Virus record (IMG/VR): IMGVR_UViG_3300047089_000113
Coordinates: 1-64,000 of that record
Strand: one strand, 5' to 3'
DNA length: 64,000 bases
Source of the DNA: a virus
Shown: positions 17,707 through 25,391 of the stretch, in pieces
How the letters are laid out: every line of letters starts with the position of its first letter
Numbering within the stretch: position 1 is the stretch's first letter
Position numbers and translations under genes: made by a program
Notes under the pieces: model-generated
The model's database searches: none
What the model saw: only the letters and a program-made list of their open reading frames with translations
Told to the model about the DNA's origin: nothing

Positions 17707-18209
17707 CCGCGCCTCCCGCCCAGGTGCGGCGGCGGCTCCTGCTTGTGCATCACGTGCCACCAGATCCAGCCGATCAGCTCGGGCGGCAGGTGCCGCAGCC
17801 GGGCCTTGATCCGCAGCTCGCCCTCGGTCAGCCGGTGCTGCTTGGGCTGCCGGTCGTAGACCTGGCGCTGCCCGGAGTAGACCTCGGGGTGCCCGGAGCG
17901 CCGCAGGTCAGCGAACTCCACGGGTGCCTCGATCTCCACCCGGTAGCTCAGGTGGTTCATCGCCTGGGCCATCGCGTCCTGGCCGCCGTTGTCCAGCACC
18001 TCGCGGGCGTAGCCGCCCAGGTACCCGTTGTAGTACTCGTACAGCGGGGACTGGAGGTAGAGCGCGTGCCCGCCGCGCGGGTGCCGGAACTCCAGGTGCT
18101 CGTGCTGGTAGTGGGCGTAGATCTGGTCCACGGTGACCTGCCCGCGCAGCGTATGCGGAGCGCCGGTCATCCGGCGAAGCTCCGCTATCCGCGCGCTGAA
18201 GGTCTCCAT
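17703..18209 (-). CDS. Head-tail connector protein (HK97 gp10-like position)
   Basis: 168 aa starting METFSARIAELRRMTG at the ATG at 18209, two bases inside the upstream stop; the ORF is open further upstream but not coding-like. N-terminal helix, then DQIYAHYQHEHLEFRHPRGG, a central YYNGYLGGYAREVLDNGG helix and a basic C-terminus with WIWWHVMHKQEPP. Gene order (adaptor, this gene, terminator, tube) places it as the second connector protein. Sequence family not recognised with certainty. Confidence 0.65.
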   Translation of the reverse strand: METFSARIAELRRMTGAPHTLRGQVTVDQIYAHYQHEHLEFRHPRGGHALYLQSPLYEYYNGYLGGYAREVLDNGGQDAMAQAMNHLSYRVEIEAPVEFADLRRSGHPEVYSGQRQVYDRQPKQHRLTEGELRIKARLRHLPPELIGWIWWHVMHKQEPPPHLGGRRG

Positions 18210-18210
18210 G

Positions 18211-18753
18211 TCACCCCTGGCTGCTGCTCCAGCCCATGGCCCGAGGCGACCACAGACCGGCTGGCACATCGACTTCTAGCTGGTTGTTCACGACCCGCGT
18301 GTTGCTGTCTTCCCCGGTGAAGATGTTCGGGATGCGATTGATGGGATGCGAGGTCTCGCTTGGCCCGACACCGCTCCCGGCCACCATGACGTCCAGGTCG
18401 ATCTTGTTCTCGCGGACGTCGTTGAGCATCTGCTGGGCGCTCTGGTAGGCCACGAACACCGGATGGTCGGCGGCCATGACCTTGCCCTTGAGGTAGGTCC
18501 GCCAGGCGAAGAACGCGGCCAGGTCGAGCGTGAGGTCATGGAAGACCGGCGGCGGGGTGGCCGCCGCCGTGCTGCCGTCGTAGATGCCGCCGCCGTAGAC
18601 GCTGACCCGGTTGGACGCCGAGTACAGGCACAGCGACAGTTGATCGTCGCTGAGCTGGGCTGGCGTGCCGGTCCCGGAATCAGTACCGCTCACCCACTCC
18701 TTCAGGTCATTGACCGAGGCGTAGAGCGGCCCGGTGGGCAGGGGAGTAGTCAT
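18211..18753 (-). CDS. Head-tail adaptor protein (gp6-like)
   Basis: 180 aa. Helical N-terminus (YASVNDLKEWVSGTDSG, LSDDQLSLCLYSASNRVSVYGG) followed by LTLDLAAFFAWRTYLKG is the pattern of the alpha-helical adaptor that binds under the portal: small domain recording four helices with a Gly-rich turn. The last third (VDVPAGLWSPRAMGW) is extended. It is the first connector gene after the capsid cluster, matching the HK97 gp6/SPP1 gp15 position. Confidence 0.75.
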   Translation of the reverse strand: MTTPLPTGPLYASVNDLKEWVSGTDSGTGTPAQLSDDQLSLCLYSASNRVSVYGGGIYDGSTAAATPPPVFHDLTLDLAAFFAWRTYLKGKVMAADHPVFVAYQSAQQMLNDVRENKIDLDVMVAGSGVGPSETSHPINRIPNIFTGEDSNTRVVNNQLEVDVPAGLWSPRAMGWSSSQG

Positions 18754-18950
18754 GGCACCGACCAGGCCAGGAAGAACGCCGAGAGGCCGCCAGCTCCCCA
18801 GGCCCAGCCCATGTCAGCGCCGCCGTGCAGGATGCGGGAGAACTCCAGCGCGGCGATGAACAGGCAGACGGCGGCGACCAGGCACAGCAGCCGGAACACG
18901 AACCACGGCGACCGGCCGGTGTAGGCGGGAGCGGGAGCGGGTGCGGTCAC
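18750..18950 (-). CDS. Small two-helix membrane protein
   Basis: 66 aa with two hydrophobic segments (FVFRLLCLVAAVCLFIAALEF and MGWAWGAGGLSAFFLAWSV) separated by a short loop, preceded by a Pro/Ala-rich tail. ATGA overlaps on both sides show it belongs to the operon. A membrane protein inside the head-tail connector cluster is unusual. Possible roles are superinfection exclusion or membrane-associated assembly; nothing in the sequence decides. Confidence 0.7.
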   Translation of the reverse strand: MTAPAPAPAYTGRSPWFVFRLLCLVAAVCLFIAALEFSRILHGGADMGWAWGAGGLSAFFLAWSVP

Positions 18951-19168
18951 AGGTTGCCGCCTCCCGAGTCCCCTACGGGCTCTGTGTCGCCGGACACTAC
19001 CTGGGCGCTGGTCGGCCCGAGCGCGACCAGGTTGCCAGCGCCGCCGTAGGCCGCCTCCAGGGGTCCGCCGGGCGGGATGTCCACGATGGTGCCTCGCCTG
19101 ACGAGGGTCGAGACGAGATCCCAGGCCACGATGACGTCATTGGCGACAATGCGCGGGCTGGCGGCCAT
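18947..19168 (-). CDS. Small capsid-associated protein, GAGN family copy 3
   Basis: 73 aa from the ATG at 19168, which shares one base with the upstream TGA. It has the pattern RIVANDVIVAWDLVSTLVRR-GTIVDIPPGGPLEAAY-GGAGNLVAL, i.e. a small beta domain with a GxxVDxP strand and a terminal (G/A)GAGNL box. The same plan is found in two other genes nearby (22273-22476 and 19534-19807). I recall similar short proteins in actinophage capsid clusters, but know no proven function. Head fibre or decoration is an inference. Confidence 0.7.
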   Translation of the reverse strand: MAASPRIVANDVIVAWDLVSTLVRRGTIVDIPPGGPLEAAYGGAGNLVALGPTSAQVVSGDTEPVGDSGGGNL

Positions 19169-19527
19169 CAGTTGCACACCCCCACGCCCCAGCCGGTGAA
19201 GCCGGACAGGGAATGCGCCGCGTACGGCATCGCGGTGATCGGGCTGTATCCAGGCCCCGAGGCACCGGAGTTGTAGGCCGAGTAGCCGGGCGTGTAGCTG
19301 GTGGCGATCGGCGCGGTCCAGGTCCAGGTGGGCGCGACCGTATAGGTCATCGAGATGGTGCCGCCGGGCGGCAGCGAGTAGTTGCCCGCGCCCGCGCCAG
19401 CGGTCACCCCGTTGATGCTCACGTTGGTCATAGTGCCGCCGACGATGGCGACCGAGACATACTGGCCGGTGGTGTTGGTCACCACGACCGTGGTGAGCGG
19501 GACCGCAGGTGTCGAGACAGCCATCAT
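19168..19527 (-). CDS. Small virion protein (119 aa), possible capsid decoration
   Basis: 119 aa, start MMAVST with a GGAGGG ribosome-binding site immediately upstream. N-terminal half is beta-like (TTVVVTNTTGQYVSVAIVGG, SINGVTAGAGAGNYSLPPGG, ISMTYTVAPTWTW); the C-terminal half is Ser/Gly/Tyr-rich and aromatic (YTPGYSAYNSGASGPGYSP). It also has a GAGNY/PPGG strand resembling the neighbouring GAGN proteins. Likely a surface-exposed head protein. Confidence 0.65.
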   Translation of the reverse strand: MMAVSTPAVPLTTVVVTNTTGQYVSVAIVGGTMTNVSINGVTAGAGAGNYSLPPGGTISMTYTVAPTWTWTAPIATSYTPGYSAYNSGASGPGYSPITAMPYAAHSLSGFTGWGVGVCN

Positions 19528-19533
19528 GCCCTC

Positions 19534-19807
19534 CTAAATTCCCGAGCGCGGCGTGGCCAACATCGTCCTGGCCCTGCACGTAGGCTCGCAGGTTCCCGGC
19601 CCCGATCGCGGTGTACAGCGGGCTCGCCGGGTCGAGCACGATCGCCGTGTTCTTGACGAAAGTCGCCGGGTACAGCGGGCCTCCGGTGGTGCTGGCGTTG
19701 CCGAAGCCAGCCGCGCCGCCGGTTCCGGGCTCCCCGGCGACCAGCGTGGAGGCCGTGCCTGGGGCAACCGTCACGGTGGCGGTCAGGACGTACTTGTTCA
19801 GCGCCAT
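19534..19807 (-). CDS. Small capsid-associated protein, GAGN family copy 2 (frame problem at 3' end)
   Basis: Starts MALNKYVLTATVTVAPGT at the ATG at 19807, overlapping the previous stop. Coding-like for about 88 residues (TFVKNTAIVLDPASPLYTAIGAGNLRAYVQ), close in plan to the 67-aa gene at 22273. After ...GHAALGN the frame does not stop: it runs on through two other genes to 18947, where it happens to coincide with the third GAGN gene. A TAG lies at 19536-19534 in the +1 frame, right where the protein should end and just before the next ribosome-binding site. Either one extra T is present in the run at 19538-19540, or the protein truly reads on. Confidence 0.6.
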
Positions 19808-20214
19808 CAGAAGCCCCAGCCAGCCGCTGGCGGTACCCGCTCGGAGGCGAGCTGCGACGGGGTGAGCAGGAGCTGGCCGAACGCAGCGCCGCCGCCGTGC
19901 GCGCGGTAAAACTTGGCCACCGGGACCGACGTGCCGGTCGGCACGCCGCTGACCCGGACGATCTCGGCGTTAGCCGCCGTGTCGTACAGCAGCGACATGC
20001 CGTTGGTGAAGGCCGCGCCGCCGCTGGCCACGGTGATCGCGGTCGATGCGGTGGTCACCGCGCCCGTGCCGGTCCCGGTCGGGGCCACCGTGCTCGCCGT
20101 GAACGCCCACTCGCACGCGCCGCACAGGTAGGCCGTGCCGGTGCCGATGAGCGTCCGCAGTATGTTGCAGCGCGGGCACGGGGCGAAGACGTTGGCTGGC
20201 ACCAGTGGCGGCAT
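19807..20214 (-). CDS. Small structural protein with N-terminal zinc ribbon
   Basis: 135 aa. Residues 13-35 hold CPRCNILRT...CGACEWAF, a four-cysteine zinc-ribbon spacing. The rest is a beta-rich domain (TASTAITVASGGAAFTNGM, AEIVRVSGVPTGTSVPVAKF). Located two genes after the major capsid protein among the small capsid proteins. The combination suggests a virion protein with a metal-stabilised tip. Family name not known to me. Confidence 0.65.
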   Translation of the reverse strand: MPPLVPANVFAPCPRCNILRTLIGTGTAYLCGACEWAFTASTVAPTGTGTGAVTTASTAITVASGGAAFTNGMSLLYDTAANAEIVRVSGVPTGTSVPVAKFYRAHGGGAAFGQLLLTPSQLASERVPPAAGWGF

Positions 20215-20220
20215 GAGCGG

Positions 20221-20835
20221 TTACCTCCCGGCCTGAGCTTGCGCTGCCCTCGCTCGGGTGCGCTCGGGCAGGATGTCCTCGGCGCTGACGTACGTGCCGC
20301 CCGCGCCGGGGTCACCGTCGCTGTTCTCGCTGCCCGGCACCGGCTCACCGGTCTCCGGGACCTCCTGCTGGAGGATCGCGGATGCGCCAGCCGGGTCGGG
20401 CAGCGGCATGCCCGAGCCCGGAGCGGGCGTTGCGGGCTGCCGCAACGCCCCCGAGACCGCGCGTGGGGGGACACGCTGCGGTGCCTCGCTGCTGGACTTC
20501 GGGCCGGTCGCGGGCCGGATAACCGGCACCCTGCGTCCGTCTCCCGGCCCGTGCCGCATGTAGCCAGCCGCTTCCTCGGGCGTGAGATTGACCGTCTCGC
20601 CCGCCATCACCAGGTCCGAGCCGCGCAGCGGGTCAGTCCCGCGCCGGGGCACGTTCAGGTTGATCAGCGCGATGTACGGGTCGCCGGGCCTGGAGGCAGG
20701 CGTCTGCACCTGGCTCTCCCGCGCGAGCAGCTTGTTCATCACCTCGCGCTCGGCCTCGGACAGCGGGGTCATCTCCGATGCCTCGTTGATGACCGGCATT
20801 GGGCGTCCTGCGCCTGGCCGTGTCTGCGGGGGCAT
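20221..20835 (-). CDS. Capsid-cluster protein with disordered Pro-rich tail (204 aa)
   Basis: 204 aa immediately after the major capsid gene (start and stop share a base). Residues 20-90 are ordered (LSEAEREVMNKLLARESQVQ, LNVPRRGTDPLRGSDLVMAG-ETVNLTPEEAAGYM), the last part resembling the GxTVDLSP strand-helix of the GAGN proteins. Residues 110-204 are Pro/Ser/Gly/Glu-rich and likely disordered. Possibly a head-associated or DNA-contacting protein; not recognised. Confidence 0.6.
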   Translation of the reverse strand: MPPQTRPGAGRPMPVINEASEMTPLSEAEREVMNKLLARESQVQTPASRPGDPYIALINLNVPRRGTDPLRGSDLVMAGETVNLTPEEAAGYMRHGPGDGRRVPVIRPATGPKSSSEAPQRVPPRAVSGALRQPATPAPGSGMPLPDPAGASAILQQEVPETGEPVPGSENSDGDPGAGGTYVSAEDILPERTRARAAQAQAGR

Positions 20836-21746
20836 CAGACTCCGCTCAGCAGCACGATGGCCAGCGGCTGGTCCAGGCCGATGGCAGCGGCGCGCTGCGT
20901 GTCCGACCGCCAGGTCTTGCGCGGCTCGTCGCGGTAGAGCGGGCCTGCCATGAACGGCAGCTCGTCCGCGAAGAAGCCCGCCCGCTGGCGCTGCATGATG
21001 AGCGCGTTGCCCGCCGGGACCTGGCGGGAGACCATCACGTCCAGGTTGAGGATCTGCTGCGGGAGCGTGCCCGTGTACAGCAGGTTCTCGCTGGCGATGT
21101 CACCGATGTACGGCGCGGCGAACGTGGCGCTCTGGAGCAGCGTGTTCTTGGTGCCGTGGTTGATGATCAGCGTGTCGGCCTCGAATCCGAGCCACTGCGT
21201 CACGCCGCTCGGGGACACGATGTTGGCGTTCTCGATCAGGTAGACCGCCTGCATGATGTCGGCCCGGATGGTCGCAGCCGCGCTGGCCCAGGCGTTCGCC
21301 ACGGCGAGTGTCTGGATCGAGGCGTTGGAGACTACCGCCGAGTAGAAGGCGGTGTTCCACGAGTAGACCATCGTGTTCTTGACCTGCAAGAGCTGGCGGG
21401 TCACCGGGTCGATGGCCTGACGGCGGCGCATCTCATCGGAGACCATGATCGCCATCGCGCGCTCGTGGCTGAAGACCACTCGCGGGATTCCGACGCTGGT
21501 CGGCACGATCGGGACCTCACCGAACTCAGGCCGGATCTCCGGGTAGTCGTCGGCGTACAGAGGCGTGCTCTCGGCGTACCTGACCGCGCCGGATGGTGCC
21601 GCCCCGCCCGACCGCAGCACCGAGTCCATGACGAACTCGTTGCGCGTGATATCGAGGATGAGCTGGGGGATGACCAGCGGGTCCTTCAGCAGCTCGTTGA
21701 CGGTGATCCGTGGTGCATCGCTATAGCTCCTGGCACCAGTCGGCAT
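20835..21746 (-). CDS. Major capsid protein
   Basis: 303 aa, HK97-fold type by sequence style and position. N-arm (APRITVNELLKDPLVIPQLI), E-loop region (SGAVRYAESTPLYADDYPEI), spine helix (RAMAIMVSDEMRRRQAIDPV) and P/A domains (ANAWASAAATIRADIMQAVY, TLIINHGTKNTLLQ, LNLDVMVSRQVPAGNALIMQ, GLDQPLAIVLL). It is preceded by the decoration and protease genes, as in many actinophages. The N-terminus does not look like a long delta domain, so scaffolding is probably supplied by the C-terminus of the protease gene. Confidence 0.92.
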   Translation of the reverse strand: MPTGARSYSDAPRITVNELLKDPLVIPQLILDITRNEFVMDSVLRSGGAAPSGAVRYAESTPLYADDYPEIRPEFGEVPIVPTSVGIPRVVFSHERAMAIMVSDEMRRRQAIDPVTRQLLQVKNTMVYSWNTAFYSAVVSNASIQTLAVANAWASAAATIRADIMQAVYLIENANIVSPSGVTQWLGFEADTLIINHGTKNTLLQSATFAAPYIGDIASENLLYTGTLPQQILNLDVMVSRQVPAGNALIMQRQRAGFFADELPFMAGPLYRDEPRKTWRSDTQRAAAIGLDQPLAIVLLSGV

Positions 21747-21757
21747 GACTCACTCCC

Positions 21758-22264
21758 TCAAATCTCGACTCGGCAGCGGCCGAAGAAGTAGGACGCGCCG
21801 CCCTGGCCGCCGATTTGCTGGGTGAGCATCCCGGCTGAGATGCCGCCGGGGTGCGTGCAGCGAGCGACGATGAGGTCAGCCGTGCCAGCCGCGTAGGCGA
21901 CCACGGTCCCGGCGTTGCCGCCGACCGCGCTGATCATCAGCGGCTGGCCGACGTAGGCCGCCCCTGAGTACCAGCAGAAGATGTCCACGCCGCCGTAGTA
22001 GACCGCCACGTAGTCAGTCAGCACGGAGATGTCAATCAGCGGCTGGCCGTAGGTGTTCGGCAGGCCGGTCTGGACGGAGATGGGCGCGGCATCACTTCCG
22101 GCCACGCCGAGCGCGTAGTTGACCGAGGGTGTCGCAAGCGCCACCGTCAGGTCTGTGGTACCCGGCGTGATCGAGTGGTGCATGACCCACTGACCGCCGT
22201 AGATCAGGCCGAACACCTGGTAGTTGGACGGGCCAACCTTGTAGTGCGGCAGGGCTCCTGCCAT
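21758..22264 (-). CDS. Head decoration protein
   Basis: 168 aa. Pattern YQVFGLIYGGQWVMHH, ...NYALGVAGSDAAPISVQTG..., VAVYYGGVDIFCWYSGAA-YVGQPLMISAVGG, matching the small beta-barrel decoration proteins encoded next to major capsid genes (strand with GGQ(L/W)V, a GVAxxDA loop and an AxxGQPL(K) strand). It presumably binds the outside of the capsid and stabilises it. Gene order protease - small protein - decoration - capsid supports this. Confidence 0.78.
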   Translation of the reverse strand: MAGALPHYKVGPSNYQVFGLIYGGQWVMHHSITPGTTDLTVALATPSVNYALGVAGSDAAPISVQTGLPNTYGQPLIDISVLTDYVAVYYGGVDIFCWYSGAAYVGQPLMISAVGGNAGTVVAYAAGTADLIVARCTHPGGISAGMLTQQIGGQGGASYFFGRCRVEI

Positions 22265-22272
22265 CGTTCCTC

Positions 22273-22476
22273 CTAAGAGCCGTTCGATACGCCGACAGCT
22301 TCACCTTGCTGGTCGTGGACGGTGGCGGTGGCGACCGCCCGCATGTTGCCAGCCCCGAGAGCGGTGACCTCGGCTGGCGACAGGTCCACGGTCTGCCCCT
22401 TGACGTGCACACGGCCGGGTTGCAGGTAGTTGACGAACGCCACCTGCGCTGCCGTGGTGAGGATGTACTTGGCCAT
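22273..22476 (-). CDS. Small capsid-associated protein, GAGN family copy 1
   Basis: 67 aa, MAKYILTTAAQVAFVNYLQ, then VHVKGQTVDLSPAEVTALGA-GNMRAVATATVHDQQGEA. Intact, with its own stop and a downstream ribosome-binding site for the decoration gene. It shares the MA(x)KY(I/V)LT start and GAGN(M/L)RA box with the gene at 19807, so the two are paralogues. Function unknown; the repeated presence around the capsid gene suggests a head-associated role. Confidence 0.7.
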   Translation of the reverse strand: MAKYILTTAAQVAFVNYLQPGRVHVKGQTVDLSPAEVTALGAGNMRAVATATVHDQQGEAVGVSNGS

Positions 22477-22479
22477 CGG

Positions 22480-23682
22480 CTACAGGCCCATCTGCTGCCT
22501 GGCGCGGTCGATGACCTCGCTGCGCGCCGTCTGCTCCGCGCTCGGCTGCGCGCCGGGCGGCTCGTCCATCGGGGTGCCCAGCTCCGCGCCCAGGTCGAGC
22601 ATCTGCGCCATCTTGGCGTACTCGCTCAGCACCTTGCGCATGACCTGGCCGACGTCCACCCGCTGGCCGTTGGCCAGGTCGATGGTGTGCCCGGAGCCCT
22701 GGAGCACCGGCCGGGCCAGGTCGGTGATGTAGGGCGGCACGCCGAGATCCGCGAGCTGCCGCTTCTCCACATCGAACGTCTGCGCCTCGAACCGCGTCTG
22801 GAAGACGCCAAGCTGGCGCTCGGTCTCATCCGCGCGGGAGTTGGCGAGGTCGATGGCCATCTGCGCCTCGGCCGTCAGGCCGGTGGTCTGCATGGCATCG
22901 GCGGTGTCGGCGTCAAGCCCGGCCTCGACGGCGGCCAGCTCGTCATCGTCCAGGGCGGCGATCAGGTCGGCCAGCTCGGCGTCGGTCAGCTCGTCATCGG
23001 CTGGCGGTGCGGGCGGCGTGCTGCCGTTACCAGCAGGCGGGGCTTGCTGCTGCCCGAGCAGCCGGTCCAGGGCAGCCGGGTCCATGTTGAGCAGCTTGCT
23101 CAGGTTGGCCTGCTGCTGGGGGTTCATCTGCTCGGGCATGGTCTCCACTTCCTGTCCGGCGTAACTCGATCCGGTGAGGTCTATAACGAGTGACGGCGTG
23201 TTGGCCGCCTCGATGGTCTGCCAGGCCCCGAGGCCCGGAATGCGCGGGTCCAGTGTCCCGAGCACGTGCTGAACGGCGGCAGGGTAGAACTTCCCGTCCG
23301 CGCGCTGGTACTGCTCGACTATCCGCGCCGATACGCCCAGGTACGGATTCTCCCTCAGCACCTGCTCGCCAGCCGGGGTCGGGTCGAGCGTGATATAGAG
23401 CCCGTCCGGCTCGGTCTGCATGTCCACGATCGTGCCGCGATGACGCTCCGGGTCATTGGTATGACTGTTGCCCGCGTCCGCGAGCTGGAAGGACACCTGG
23501 TCATACGCCCGGCTGCGGAACGCCTCTGCCAGCCCCGCCAGGTAGCCCGGCGTGAAGTGCAGCGTGCGGCCCTGGTACTGGATGTCCCCGATCGGCAGCA
23601 CCCGCTTGCGCCAGAGCTTGTTGCCCAGCTCGATCGCAGTGCCCCGGTCGAACGGGGTCAGCAGCGCGGCGAAAGCGGTCAT
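22480..23682 (-). CDS. Prohead protease with C-terminal scaffold-like domain
   Basis: 400 aa. Residues 1-175 look like a prohead (assemblin-type) serine protease: strands LWRKRVLPIGDIQYQGRTLHF, His74 in GNSHTNDPERHRGTIVDM and Ser118 in NPYLGVSARIVEQY make a plausible His/Ser pair. Residues 200-400 are Gln/Ala/Asp-rich and helical (QQQANLSKLLNMDPAALDRLL, ELADLIAALDDDELAAVEAG), like fused scaffolding domains. The product probably drives capsid assembly and then cleaves itself and other head proteins. Position before decoration and capsid genes agrees. Confidence 0.85.
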   Translation of the reverse strand: MTAFAALLTPFDRGTAIELGNKLWRKRVLPIGDIQYQGRTLHFTPGYLAGLAEAFRSRAYDQVSFQLADAGNSHTNDPERHRGTIVDMQTEPDGLYITLDPTPAGEQVLRENPYLGVSARIVEQYQRADGKFYPAAVQHVLGTLDPRIPGLGAWQTIEAANTPSLVIDLTGSSYAGQEVETMPEQMNPQQQANLSKLLNMDPAALDRLLGQQQAPPAGNGSTPPAPPADDELTDAELADLIAALDDDELAAVEAGLDADTADAMQTTGLTAEAQMAIDLANSRADETERQLGVFQTRFEAQTFDVEKRQLADLGVPPYITDLARPVLQGSGHTIDLANGQRVDVGQVMRKVLSEYAKMAQMLDLGAELGTPMDEPPGAQPSAEQTARSEVIDRARQQMGL

Positions 23683-24293
23683 GAGGGTGCCCCGAACGAC
23701 TGGGCGCGCTTGGCGAACTTGTGCGCCTTGGCGTGGTCCCAGCCCTTGGCCTTCAGCTTCTTCCTGATGCTCAGGCCCTTGGGTGACAACTCGTTGTCGT
23801 CGGCGTCGGGCTCCTTGCCGCCGTTGGCCATGGTGACCCGAGCGCCGTCACCGGCTGAGCGCGCGGGCGTGGCCAGGGCGTTGATAGCGGGCACCCCGTA
23901 CTGCTCCATCAGCGGCGTCTGGACCGGCGGCGGCTGGAGCGCCCCGTCAGCAGGCTGGTCGGTGCCCCGGTTCCACAGGCCCAGCAGCTCGGCCAGGGCT
24001 CCGCGCTGGTGCACATGCGGCCGGGTGGACGTCTTGCCGCCGTAGACCGCCCGCCAGCCGTCCTCGTCCCTGATCTCCCCGATCAGCGTGCCGCCCCTGC
24101 GGTGCCGGATCGACGCGCCGCCGGTTGCGCTGCGGCCGATCAGGACGTCGCCGGGCGACGTGACCGGGTATCGCGGGGTGGCCAGCTCGACCCTGCTGCC
24201 CCTGGTGCGGCTGGCGATGTAGGCGGCTAGATGCTCGGGGTTGCTCACTCCGCGTACGGCTAGTGCTGCGATGGCAGCCTGCCGTGAGGCCAT
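23679..24293 (-). CDS. Head-cluster protein of unknown function (204 aa)
   Basis: 204 aa from the ATG at 24293; the frame is open upstream but not coding-like, and the ATGA overlap at 23682 links it to the protease. Residues 1-35 are helical (ASRQAAIAALAVRGVSNPEHL), 45-110 are beta-like with SPGDVLIGRS, GGTLIGEIRDEDGWRAVYGG. The C-terminal 45 residues form a basic helix pair (SIRKKLKAKGWDHAKAHKFAKRAQSFG). The basic tail could bind DNA or the portal; no family recognised. Confidence 0.6.
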   Translation of the reverse strand: MASRQAAIAALAVRGVSNPEHLAAYIASRTRGSRVELATPRYPVTSPGDVLIGRSATGGASIRHRRGGTLIGEIRDEDGWRAVYGGKTSTRPHVHQRGALAELLGLWNRGTDQPADGALQPPPVQTPLMEQYGVPAINALATPARSAGDGARVTMANGGKEPDADDNELSPKGLSIRKKLKAKGWDHAKAHKFAKRAQSFGAPS

Positions 24294-24378
24294 GACGCCT
24301 CCTAGACTCTCAACGTCTACTTGAAGGCCATCGTAGGCTGCCGCGTCCAGGAACGCATGACCCGGTATGCAGGAATCT

Positions 24379-24522
24379 TCAGGATTGCTGCTGCGCGATG
24401 GCCTGATCCGTAACCTCGGTGGCAAATTCCTCGGCGCGTTCTTCGTCCATGCCCTTGCTCACCAGAAGCTCTGTCCACACGTCGATGAGGTACTGGCGAT
24501 CCTCTGGTTTGACGGTCGCCAT
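24379..24522 (-). CDS. Small acidic helical protein (47 aa)
   Basis: Starts MATVKPEDRQYLIDVWTELL at the ATG at 24522, which shares one base with the stop of the upstream gene, and ends at a TGA at 24379. It continues LVSKGMDEERAEEFATEV and ends TDQAIAQQQS. Amphipathic, strongly acidic. The one-base overlap and good coding style support a real gene. Function unknown. The 85 nt from here to the next start hold nothing I can identify. Confidence 0.65.
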   Translation of the reverse strand: MATVKPEDRQYLIDVWTELLVSKGMDEERAEEFATEVTDQAIAQQQS

Positions 24523-25391
24523 CACAGCTTCTTAAAGAACTCGATGATGGTCTGGATCAGGAACGGACCCACCGTGGCGATGATCGGCAGGATCTCGGGA
24601 GCGCCCGACTTCACCGCGAGATAGGCCAGGGCACCGCCCGTGACGGCAAGACCGGCCTCGGTGGCGAGCTTCATCTTGGCCTTGCGGCCCGCCCAGGTGT
24701 CTTCTTCCTTCTTGGCCTCTGCCAGCTTCTGGCTTACGAGCTGCTGGGCCTGGGCCACCGCCTGCTGGGCCTTGCTCTCGGCCAGCGGCGCGACCTGGGT
24801 GGCGATGAGCTGCTGGTGGATAAGCTGCTCGCGCCTGGTCGGCTGCACCTTGCCGCTGACCTGGTAGGCAACCTCGGCCGCCTTGTTCTCGGGCGCGATG
24901 TCCGCCGGGACCTTGATCTGCTTGGCCAGCTCCTGCTGGATGAGCTGGCGCAGGTGCTCGTCGGAGACGTCGCTGCCCGCGCCGAGACTGCCGGTGCTGC
25001 TGGCGTGGCGGGACTGGGCGGCCTGTATCCGCCGCAGCCGTGCCGCCCGCTTGGCTTCCGTGCCGACAGCGCCGCCGGGGCCGACCCACTTCCCGCCCTT
25101 GCCCCGTCGTTCGGTGCGCCAGGCTTCGTTGGCCAGGTCGATGAGCTGGCTGGTGATGGTGTCACCCGCCAACTGCCCCAGGAGCGTGCCTTCTCCGACC
25201 ACGGGTCCAGTATCCAGCGTCCCGGCCAATCTGGAAAGCATCACGCCCGCATCCTGGATCTCGCGCAGCTCCGCGCCGGTCGCGGCGATGGCCATCTCGC
25301 GCACCTGGCTGAGCGCGCTGGCGACCCGGCCCGCCGGGTCTTCCCAGGCCCATTTGGCGATGCTGAGTGCCCGCTGCCCGTCTGGTGTCAT
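24522..25391 (-). CDS. Helical protein with C-terminal membrane anchor (289 aa)
   Basis: 289 aa, largely alpha-helical. Residues 95-130 are basic; 140-235 form a long Gln/Ala/Lys-rich coil (IQQELAKQIKVPADI, QAVAQAQQLVSQKLAEAKKE). Residues about 245-285 hold two hydrophobic segments (AGLAVTGGALAYLAVKSG and ILPIIATVGPFLIQTIIEFF). A coil plus membrane hairpin in the head gene cluster fits an ejected virion protein that could insert in the host membrane during DNA entry, but this is inference. ATGA overlap with the 1186-aa gene. Confidence 0.65.
   Translation of the reverse strand: MTPDGQRALSIAKWAWEDPAGRVASALSQVREMAIAATGAELREIQDAGVMLSRLAGTLDTGPVVGEGTLLGQLAGDTITSQLIDLANEAWRTERRGKGGKWVGPGGAVGTEAKRAARLRRIQAAQSRHASSTGSLGAGSDVSDEHLRQLIQQELAKQIKVPADIAPENKAAEVAYQVSGKVQPTRREQLIHQQLIATQVAPLAESKAQQAVAQAQQLVSQKLAEAKKEEDTWAGRKAKMKLATEAGLAVTGGALAYLAVKSGAPEILPIIATVGPFLIQTIIEFFKKL

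Noticed and set aside
18947-19807. A single 286-aa protein
   Set aside because: The middle part is shadow-like and covers a well-formed 119-aa gene with its own ribosome-binding site; treated as separate genes with a frame anomaly.
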